Positions 1 to 10,600 of a stretch of DNA of 64,000 bases are shown one piece after another (the stretch's first letter is position 1; every line of letters begins with the position of its first letter). Both the position numbers and the translations under genes were made by a program. This DNA is from Yamagishiella unicocca (Eukaryota > Chlorophyta > Chlorophyceae > Chlamydomonadales > Volvocaceae). The stretch is taken from contig BDSL01000040.1 in NCBI GenBank assembly GCA_003116995.1, forward strand, positions 124,001 to 188,000. The letters run 5' to 3'. The notes beneath the pieces are model-generated. The model saw only the letters and a list, made by a program, of their open reading frames with translations, ran no database searches and was not told the origin of the DNA.

Positions 1-126
1 GCTGGTGTGACAATGTGATGATCCAAACCATACAAAAATGGTTTGGATCACATTGGATCACAATGGTTTGGATCACATTGGATCACATTGGTTTGGATCA
101 CATTGGATCACATTGCTTGTCACACC
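1..126. repeat. Tandem repeat of GGATCACATT units
   Basis: A unit of about 32 bp made of TTGGATCACA and TGGTTTGGATCACA motifs repeats from about 38 to 115. The block is bracketed by an inverted pair: GGTGTGACAATG near position 4, and its near complement (CATTGCTTGTCACACC) near 111-126. No coding sense is visible. Confidence 0.8.
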
Positions 127-289
127 GGTCAATTGGTTCTGTAACTACAATATGATGCTATTTAGAGAGAAGTCGGGGCTGCTGAGCGGTGTATGCACAT
201 GTCATATTCCACGCATAAAGTTGAACAATACCGCAGCTAGCACGCACTGCGTCTGCATTCTTGCCCCCATAATATTTAGCAACCGAGAT

Positions 290-565
290 ATAGTTGTAGT
301 CTACATTGTCATCTACATTGTAGTCTACTTGAAGTATACACTGTAGTACATTGTAGTCTACATTGAAGTATACACTGTAGTATATATTGCGAATGTGGCA
401 GCACTGCCTGAGAACATAGCAGCAATGGCCACTGGCAAGCATGCACATACATACAGCAGCAGCACTCAGTAAGCAACACTGCTGTGCTATGAAATCCTTC
501 AACAACTAACACTGTTGTCATGCTATGAAAGTCTTCAGTAAGAAACACTGTCCTGCTATGAAAGT
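290..565. repeat. Two short tandem-repeat tracts
   Basis: From 290 to 385, GTAGTCTACATTG and GAAGTATACACTGTAGTA blocks alternate. From about 445 to 565, a unit of about 38-40 bp containing AACACTG and TGCTATGAAAG is repeated three times with divergence. From 565 to 1440 I see no gene; 1108-1152 carries a diverged copy of the GTCTGGAACC-type 3' tail described at 21322. Confidence 0.7.
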
Positions 566-1450
566 CATTTTCCTTTTCATCGTGCTCATGTTTCTATTTT
601 TAGGACACCCATAGAGATGGTGTTGTCAGATAGGATGGAGTGACACGGTTTGATGATGCGGTTTGATGATGCAATGTGCATGTTAACGTATCTCAATTGG
701 ATTTTTTTATGTTTGATGGCTATGTGTTTTTTCCCATTGCGTCAGCATGATGGTTGATGCACAGCTGTGATTTGAGACATTGATCTAGAAAACTTCCTTG
801 ACATCCGACATCCAACTCGTCCGCCTGCTAACCCAGCAAACACCACAAGGGTCTACGAGGTTAACCGTACATTTAAAAAGTGTGTGAGCCACATTTGGAC
901 ACACAATGAACTTTAGTTGCTAATATGTCTTCACATTCAAGGTCAAGGCCCTGAGCAAGAAGCCAGGCAAGCAAGGTGGGCTCTTCCTGCACTGATGATG
1001 GATGATGGCACACAAGCCAATGTCCACCATGCACACCAATGTCCACAAGCAATGCACAACACTGTCTCCTTCACTGTCCTGCGATGTGACCAATGGCCCT
1101 ATCTACCTTACTTCTAGTCTGGAACCTACTGTAACAGTTACTACTACTGTTATGATTCAAGTAAGAAAGCGTTGGTCCTTTCTAGAAGCCAACTGAATGC
1201 GAGTAATGTCATACATTGTAATAATGGATCATAGTTAAACCCACAACTGAAGCTCTGTCTAGCATGCATGTTACCCTGTACATGGCCTTATTGTCGACCC
1301 CATCCTTTTAGGCTGCAATACATTATACCAAGCACATAGCTATCTAGCTAGGTTTAGGACCGGAGAATCACACCTACATAAAATGCACTATGCACTATTT
1401 ACGAATTATGGAATTTGTAAATGCATTGATAATAATGGATGACTGCTGAC

Positions 1451-1684
1451 CTGTTTTGGTGTAAAGGCACCAGCCTAATGAACCTGACATCGCGGTTGCA
1501 TTCGTCTTGATCCAACCAATGTTGTTCCCGGGGCCATCACCAGCCCAGATGCTGAAGCCCGCGCACTCCATTCTGTCATCGCAGGCACGTGCAGGATCCG
1601 TGACAGCGGTGTCCATGATGTCATCGTTTGGGTGCGCCATATTTGCTACAACCTTGTAGCCAGGCTTGCCAGCGCACACAGCGC
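1451..1684 (-). CDS. PAN/Apple-like module exon
   Basis: A 78-codon exon bounded by GTGCACAG (acceptor) and G|GTCAGC (donor), phase 1-1. It carries the family pattern seen in the other copies: an N-terminal C-x4-GY, a central C...ECAGF pair, an IKTN motif, and a final GWCLYTK. It is the most diverged PAN copy and the one nearest the 3' side. The molecular role is unknown; disulfide-bonded extracellular domain is inferred. Confidence 0.65.
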
Positions 1685-4600
1685 CTGTGCACCGAATGTT
1701 GTATGGGTCGCGAATACAACTTAATTATGTGTGAGGAAAGGTAATTGTAATAAATGATCACATTCGAAATGCGTAAATGATGGAGAGATAGTTCAGCAGT
1801 ATTGTATAGATACATAGGCATACTATATATCTAACCCAAAAGCGTTTTTCCTTTATGAGTAGTATAACTTCGGCCAAATAAAAGCTCGTATAAAAGATAT
1901 AGCATGCATTAGCCCCGTATTAACATTACAGTATACGTCTTATAAGGCACATCGGGTTTCGACCTGTCAGGTCTTACTTGGCATGCATGGCATGGCCGCG
2001 CGTGATGACATACATGGCCTATCTAGCGATACCATGCAATGCACGCGCACAGCACATACAGCACAATACGTGTTCTGTGTCAGATATGGACCTGACCCAG
2101 CTATGTAAACGTGTATCAAAAATGCAGATGGGTGACATAAACAGGCATTAATATGTGCCTTCTCCTGTTACTCGCTGTGGCATGCATCCTGAATGCAAGT
2201 GAGCAATGCTATATCCATACGTACATAAGTAAAATACGCAGGCTAGCAAAAGATGCAGGCTAGCGGTCTTTGGGGGAAGAAATCGCTTAAGTTTACTTCT
2301 TGTGCCCCTGCTTTAATTGCTATAAAATGTATGTGCCTTGACAACTACGTATGTAACATCCAAGAGTATGTATAATAACTGCTATCGCTCGGGGAAAGGG
2401 CCATTTGTGAATCCGCTGCTAATGTAAAACAATGTAATGTAAAATTGGCATCATGAAGCCATTGCATAATATCCGTTATGATGACCAGTCATAAAGTACG
2501 CATTTATAACACACAGGCAATCCTGGTCATAAAGTCCGGTTATAATATTGTGCAGTCATATCGTGCATCCATAATCCCAGTCCATAATCCCAGTCGTCCT
2601 AATACTCGCAGCCATACCATGCAGAGGATAACCGGAACAAGTCACAACGCGCAGCAGCAGGGAATAATCATTAGAACCAGTCATAATGTATGTATGTCTT
2701 GAGTCTGTAACGAGCGAGCAGAGCTGTTACACTTCCATTCGTTCTCTTCAGGGGGTTCAGTGCTTATTTGGTCCCACCTAGCACATTCGTGCGCCCGCCT
2801 CGTCGTACTCTCCTACATTTGCATAGGGACTATTCTTCTTGTATCACAAACAGGGCTTTTTCAAGCCGTCCACCTAAAACGAACAGATTCGTCACAGAGT
2901 CATATGTAATGCCTGGTCATAATAACCTTGGCCCCCAGTCACAAAGCAAGCTGAGTGTGGTCCATTACAGTAGTCATTGAAACATACAAGTTGATGATTG
3001 AATCCAGTCATTTCGCAGCCCAAAGGCACTAATGTTTTCCAGCCATATTGAGCTATCTATCCGGTCATAATCCCAGTCATGCATGGGGGCCCATTATCGC
3101 CTATGTGTGCCACATCCTTTTCTACATTGTAGCCGGCCTTCTGCGTGCATACAGTCCCTGTATTACGGAAAATGACATGTCCAATTACACGTTCAAGCAA
3201 GGCATCGGTTAAGGCAGCAAAGATGACGGAACATAGCATGCTAACATTATCAGCATATTATAGCATAACCCGCAGCACGCCCTCCGATTCATACATACAG
3301 TGAAAACTACTGTAATAAGGTACCTTTTTTGGTGTAGTGGCAATAGCCAATCGCGTCACCCCCCATAGTTGTTGGCGTCACATTTGTCTTGATGACTCCA
3401 TAGCTGTTTCCGGGGTCATCACCAGCCCAAACATCGAAGCCTGCACATTCAATTCTGTTGTCGCAGGCGCTTGCTGGATTCAGGACGGTGCCTTCCAATA
3501 TATTATCGCCTATGTGTGCCACATCCTTTTCTACATTGTAGCCGGCCTTCTGCGTGCATACAGTCCCTGTATTACGGAAAATGACATGTCCAATTACACG
3601 TTCAAGCAAGGCATCGGTTAAGGCAGCAAAGATGACGGAACATAGCATGCTAACATTAACAGCATATTATAGCGTAACCCGCAGCACGCCCTCCGATTCA
3701 TACATACAATGAAAACTACTGTAATAAATAAAGTACCTTTTTTGGTGTAGTGGCAATAGCCAATCGCGTCACCCCCCATAGTTGTTGGCGTCACATTTGT
3801 CTTGATGACTCCATAGCTGTTTCCGGGGCCATCACCAGCCCAAACATCGAAGCCTGCACATTCAATTCTGTTGTCGCAGGCGCTTGCTGGATTCAGGACG
3901 GTGCCTTCCAATATATTATCGCCTATGTGTGCCACATCCTTTTCTACATTGTAGCCGGCCTTCTGCGTGCATACAGTCCCTGTATTACGGAAAATGACAT
4001 GTCCAATTACACGTTCAAGCAAGGCATCGGTTAAGGCAGCAAAGATGACGGAACATAGCATGCTAACATTATCAGCATATTATAGCATAACCCGCAGCAC
4101 GCCCTCCGATTCATACATACAATGAAAACTACTGTAATAAGGTACCTTTTTTGATGTAGTGGCAATAGCCAATCGCGTCACCCCCCATAGTTGTTGGTGT
4201 CACATTTGTCTTGATGACTCCATAGCTGTTTCCGGGGTCATGCACAGCCCAAACATCGAAGCCTGCACATTCAATTCTGTTGTCGCAGGCGCTTGCTGGA
4301 TTCAGGACGGTGCCTTCCAATATATTATCGCCTATGTGTGCCACATCCTTTTCTACATTGTAGCCGGCCTTCTGCGTGCATACAGTCCCTGTATTACGGA
4401 AAATGACATGTCCAATTACACGTTCAAGCAAGGCATCGGTTAAGGCAGCAAAGATGACGGAACATAGCATGCTAACATTAACAGCATATTATAGCATAAC
4501 CCGCAGCACGCCCTCCGATTCATACATACAATGAAAACTACTGTAATAAGGTATATATGTGTTGCCTACGTTGTATTATTGCTTCAGTTTCGGCAAAGGA

Positions 4601-7600
4601 CGACAGGTATGATAGGAATGAATGCATGTAACTGGTAGCTTCAGTTTGATGGGAACGAAGCGCACCTTGTTTGGTGTACAGGCACCAGCCCCACAAGTAA
4701 GCCGTGGGCGTCACATTGGTCTTGAGGAATCCATAGTTGTTATTATTGTTTACGCCAGTGTAAACGCTGAAGCCTGCGCACTCAGCTCGGTTGCTGCAAT
4801 TGACTGCGGGATCTAGGACGGCTGAATCTCCATATACTCCATCATCCTCTGAGTGCACCGATTCTGCTTCGACATCATAGCCAGCCTTGGGTGGGCACAC
4901 AGTCCCTACGAAACACGGATATATACATGGGCGTATATGCAGCGCGCGAGGGCACACAGGTAGGATTATCCTCGGGATGCATGTACTTTGGCTGCATATA
5001 CACTGCTGCAGCCTGCTGCAAGCTAGCTCATCAACTGCTAGCTGCGGGCTTCCGAACATTAACTTATATTATTAACGCAATTCCTAGCTGCGGACTTCCT
5101 TCCAACCGCTCCATTAATGTCGGGCCCACAGGTTCATATAAAAGTACGTAGAAAACACGTATCCTAACTACCTAGGTATGCATCATCAATAAGATCCGCT
5201 TTATTATCAAGCGCACGTATATATTCGTTGTATCTTGGGTTGCCATACAGTGCCAACATTGGATGTACACGCACCACGGGAACATGTATATATACATGTA
5301 TCATAATATGATACTGATACAATTGAAATAATTTCGTTCACTCTACCTATCTAAGTATTAAACGAAAAATGCATATCATCGTCCCAAAAACAGCAGATAG
5401 GAGTGGATAGTACTCCTAAAATTCCTACATTAGAACACCATCCCATATATCTAGCTGCATATCGGTGTAGCTCAATTGGGAGAGCCCGAAAAATCCAATC
5501 CTTGTGGCCTGGGAGATCCCAGGTTCAATCCTGCCACCGATCCCTATGGTGCGGGCAGCCAATAGCCATCAGTGTGGTTAGGGAGAACTAACTCTAGTAT
5601 GAGTAGTTGGGGCTTAGGCCAGAGACGGGAGCGTGTGCGTCCTACGGGCGGCTCAACCATCAAGTACACTCAAGTACACCAAGCATGGCGGCATGCTGGA
5701 CATGGAGCTGCTGGCGGAAGACCGGTTTCCGGAGAGCGCTTGAATCTCAATAATTGATACAAATATGAGTTAGGGATGTGGCAGGAGCACCAGCCTCCGG
5801 CGAGTTGCACTAACTGGTCGTGTTCCACAGCGACAATGTCCCGTGGGCCTTAGCGATATGAGGTGGATTGGTACTGGTGGCGCGAGCGTATAGAGTGTAC
5901 TGATGCCCTCACCGCCCCGCCCCCTTAACACATGCCAGGCCTAGTGCCGGCGTAATGTAATAATAATAATAATATCTAGCTGCGTGTGGATGGATGAATG
6001 CACACTTGAATTTGGGCGGGGCAATAGCTGGATGGTGGGGGCCTATCCTATGGACACCCGGTGTTGTCGGGTGTCGAGGAGCAGTCCCGGGTCGACAGGA
6101 TGACACTACGATTGTCGTTCTCACGGTCGATGCATACCAAGTCCAGGATGCCATCACCGTCGCACAATGCTGTCTGGAATGTGTGGACAGCCGCCGAGTG
6201 ATGAGGTTTTTGTGCACAAGCAGTTTTGGAAACCTTTCAATACATAATAGCGTGTGATTGCAATGCCAATCTATACATCATCGGACATAGGTCGGCACTT
6301 AATCAATTATCCGCGGTCGCCGAGATAACATACACGCAGCAACATTGGATGACTGTTATTATAAATGAAAATACACGCACATAATTAAACGACCTTTCGT
6401 TTCCCCGGGTCCGTGATATGCGCAGTATTGCATGCGTGCGTGCATTTTGGATGGAAAGGAGAAGTAAGGGTACGTTCTGGTACGAAACACAACAACGCAT
6501 GTGTGTACGTATGTAGATGTAGGTGTATATATGCGTGATGGGTAGGTCGTTACCTAGTTTGATGAGATACACGTTGTTCGCCCAACGGCCGCCACACGTC
6601 TGCCGATGATTGCCAGAGCAACGCATGTAGCACTTTTCAGGCCCATAAAAAAGCGCCCTGTCCTTATCGTTACCGGCCCAGCATTCATTAGCATTCTGCA
6701 CGCCGAAGTACGAGTAGCCTGTGGGTTGGAGGGTGATTGATGCGCACACTCAGAGTTGATGCACACGCCGACGACGTGCATTTACAGAAATATGGCCACG
6801 CACTGATCTGATGCCGTGATTACACAAGGTTTCGCTAGCCACATGCTTTGGCAAACAGATGCGGCTACTGCCGCAGGAACAAATATTAATAATAAATAAG
6901 TAAGGGGCAGGGCCTTGAAACAACCGCCAGCTAGCTACGTATCACCTACTTCAAAACGGGCGCGCGTTTTGAAGTAGGTGATACTTCAAAACGCGCGCCC
7001 GATGGTTTAAGGGTTTTACACTTCCCGCCGGTTCAAGCAACAGACAGGCATAGGTTTAAAAAACCGCGCGGGTAAAAATATTTAAGTAATAAGGTCACAC
7101 ACATGAATGGGTCAGCAGCGGCCCTATATATGGCAGTCCGGCCCAGTGTAACCCTGGCTGACCCAGGGTAATCTCTCCCTCATCAGCAGCTCGCCCGGTA
7201 CGTAACCCTGCCTTGCTCGGTAAACCCTGGTCGGCCATGGATCAATTATCGACAAAGCCAGTACAATGTAATATTTTTGCACCAATGTTCAATGTCTGGC
7301 AACTCCTGTTGTATCACGCACGCCTGTGGCGCGGTGCAGAGTTACGCCTGTGTGGCGTGACGGTCACTCCTGTGTGGAGTGCAAGGGATGCTTCGGCAAC
7401 CGGGCACACTGACTGTGTGTCAGTGTGGTAGCTTCGGCTACTGGTAGTGGACCTGTGTGGTCCCGCTGATGTTTCATCGGTTGGAGCTTATGGCTATGAC
7501 GAGGCCTGGAGGACAGACGTCGAACTGTGTGTACGACATCGAGCGCTCCCTGTGTCAAGACGGCTCACTCTTTCTCTAACTGGTAGTTCTCACTACCACC

Positions 7601-10600
7601 AAATCTGGACTTTGGCTGGTATACATCAACTCCGGCGACCGACCAGCAGGTTGTAGCACGACTTAATAAAAGCCGTAGGGGGTTAGGGGGGTTCTGACAC
7701 CTTTGCTTCCCACGGTGGTGCGGGCATACAGGGGGGAGACCCCCTCAGTTCCCCACCCCCTTAACACACGCTAGGGCTGCTGCTGTATGTCTCCCAACAG
7801 ACATGGACGCATCATATATCGACGTTGTCTATGCTAATAATAATAATAATAATAATAATAATAAGGTTACGCTGGCGCTAGGCCTTGCGTGTGTTAAGGG
7901 GGTGGGGCGGTGAGGGTGTCAGTACACCCTATACGCTCGCGCCACTGGAGGAGACAAGAGGTTACCCTTAGCCCACCCCCCTAGGTCCCTGTAGTCCCCC
8001 TTCCAGCACTCGGCGGCTTTTGATGATTTCTCCCACGCTAACCACCGCGTGTCGGTGCAGGTGCAGGCAGCATTTATTGGCCTGATCGGTGCTGGCTCCC
8101 AGGGTTTGTAGCAATGGCTTGACTGTATTGGGGATGGTGCCAGTGACACCTAGGGTGATTACTTCTTTTCTCGTGTAGTGCACTGTCCAGCCCGCCCGCT
8201 CCAGGGCTTCTGCGAGTTGTTCATTTTTTATTATTATTACATTACGCCGGCACTAGGCCTGGCATGTTGTTAAGGGGGCGGGGCGGTGAGGGCATCAGTA
8301 CACCCTATACGCTCGCGCCGCCAGTACCAATCCACCTCATATCGCTAAGGCCCACGCCACATTATCGCTGTGGAACACGACCAGTTAGTGCAACTCGCCG
8401 GAGGCTGGTGCTCCTGCCACATCCCTAACTCATATTTGTATCAATTTTTGAGATTTGCGAGTTGTTTATGTTGGGTTGTTTTCTCAGTGCATTTATCCGA
8501 GTGGTTGAGGTCGCTGGTGTAGCCTACCTCAATGATGTACACCGGGTATTGACCCTTGGGCCCTCGCAGCCGGTGGGCGGTAGCATGCATTGGCGGGTAT
8601 TCGATTCCCGGGGAGGTTGGGGATGAACATGATGTCCGGTCGCATTTTCCTGGCGTTCAGTCCTCGCTGGTCTGCTTCCGTTAACATCCAGAGCGGGGGC
8701 CTGTTTCCCGCGCAGTATTCAGGGAGGTCTTCTGCTTTTCCTGCATCCATGATCATGAAGCCTCCACCTTTGCTGTCATTGTGGAGGCACGCAGCATGCA
8801 ATGGCTCGTAAGGCGCTGTTGTGTCTGTTTATGTACGCCCCTACCATATTATTGTGCCGGCAGCCCCCCAGTATATGGCTGCCTGAGTCTGTTATGGGGC
8901 CGTCTCGGTTGTTTCGGCATAGGGGGCAGTTACCGTCTCCACCCCGGCCATAGAGCTGTTTGAGTCGGGCATTGTACAGGTATCCATAGCGCGCGTACAG
9001 CACCTGTTTTGTGAGCCAGTGGCCCATGCGCTGTGTTGTCAGATACGCGTTTCTGAAGCGTGCTGAGAGCTCGGGGGCACGCAGCCTCCTGCCAACGTGC
9101 TGTCGAGTCGGGGTCATTAGTGTAGCCGCTGTTCGTCCCCGGTTCGAGGTGTTTTAGGAGTCCCCTGTTCAGGTCCGGGACAAAGGACCTGTCCTTGGTG
9201 CGTGCCGCCCAGTGGATGTGGCGGTATGCCTCATTATCAGCTGCCTCTGCTACATCAGCAGCGACTTCTCCGGAGGCCTTGGCCGTGGCTCCCGCGTCCG
9301 CCATTTCGTTCCCGTGGAGTCCTGTGTGAGAGCGCACATGCATAAGATGCATGGCAGTGCCGGCATGGGCGTAGTTTCGGAGCAGGTCGACTATCGACAG
9401 TAGAAGTGCCCTGTGCTTGGAGATGTATGTGCAGCTTGTCTGGCGCATTAATTGCACGTCGTATTATGTAGAGCGAGGCCATGCTATCGGTGGCTATGGT
9501 AACGCGGCCTTGTTCGTGCACCTCAGGGTCGGCGAGTGCGGCCCTAATGGCTGCCAGCTCGGCTCTTTGAATTGTGTTTGTATAGGCGGTACCGTTTGCT
9601 TGGGTTTACGTGAATTGTCTTTCCAGTTTTGTAGTAGACGGCCCCGATGCGATTCTGCCCTCCTTCCACGCTAGGCTTTAAGCAGCTTCCGTCGGTCCAA
9701 CATATGTTTTCAGGATCGAGTTGAAGGCCCGAAACAGCTGGGAAGTCCACCTTTAGGCGTTCTGGTGTGTCCATCCCTTCGACGCATGTGGTAAGCGACG
9801 GTGCGCTGGGCGGGTGTGTGCGAAGTTCCTTTGCCCACATCTAGGTACGGGTTTCTGGGCCTTGTGTTGATGGTGGTGTTGCCCCGGAGAGTGTGCTTGC
9901 GGGCCGCCGCGTGTTCATCGGGTGGGTCCCACCTGCCCTGCTTTTGGGCGTTGGTGAGGGATTGGTCTTTCGCTGGTGCCATGCGCTTTGGCGCAGGGTC
10001 CCTCGGGGCTGTTTGCGCGACCTGGTAGCGATGCAGCGCGGCGGGGAAGTTCGGGTCACGCTCCAGGTTCCACAACGCCATGTTGGAGGGTCGCCAGACA
10101 ACCTTGCGGAAGTATTTGTCGAGGTCCGGGCCAAGCTCATTTTGAACTTCCTGGGCGCTTTTGTATTCATATCCTTGCCGAACATATGCCCGTAGGATAG
10201 AGAGCGGGATGGTGGAGTGAAGCCATGTGACTGTGTATTGAGTCTCATGGTTGCTGGTGGCCACGGTGGTGACTGGGGCCTCATCGGGCTCAGAATCATT
10301 GTCTCGTTGTCTAATTCGATTCGCTTGCTTTCTGGCCTTCTTTGCGGCTGCGGCAGTAGTGGTGTGTCGGACCGTGAATGGGCCAGCCACAACCTCGCTG
10401 ATAACTTCTGTGTCTTGGTATAGGTCGTATGTGAGTTGGTGTTCTGCCGACGTGTCCCCCGTGTCTGGCCATGGGACTTGGTCTGCTAGGATTTGCGCCC
10501 TCGTGATGCACCATGCTTCCCAAGGCTCGTCGGGCGTGGGGGCCTGCGGGGTTGCCGCAGTTTGTGGGGGCAGGACTGTGCGTATGGCTACCATTGTAAG

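Larger units (their letters stand above)
3241..4560 (-). repeat. Tandem array of three ~410-bp units, each with one PAN exon
   Basis: Exon starts at 3566, 3979 and 4388 lie 413 and 409 bp apart, and both exon and intron sequence are nearly identical among units. The few differences I see include ACC-GGG-CC changes near the GDGPGN codons and a small indel (AATAAA) before the second exon. Near identity of introns as well as exons indicates recent duplication or gene conversion. Confidence 0.85.

Noticed and set aside
1..565. CRISPR array
   Set aside because: The repeats are degenerate tandem satellites without unique spacers, and the genome is clearly eukaryotic.
3566..3648. MLCSVIFAALTDALLERVIG peptide as a signal-peptide start for each PAN unit
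   Set aside because: It lies upstream of a good AG acceptor and recurs only because the intron was duplicated. It is absent upstream of the other PAN exons.
7200..7660. Structured non-coding RNA (rRNA or snRNA)
   Set aside because: Several short hairpins such as paired CTGTGTGG motifs are present, but nothing matches conserved 5S, U-RNA or other rRNA sequence I know.
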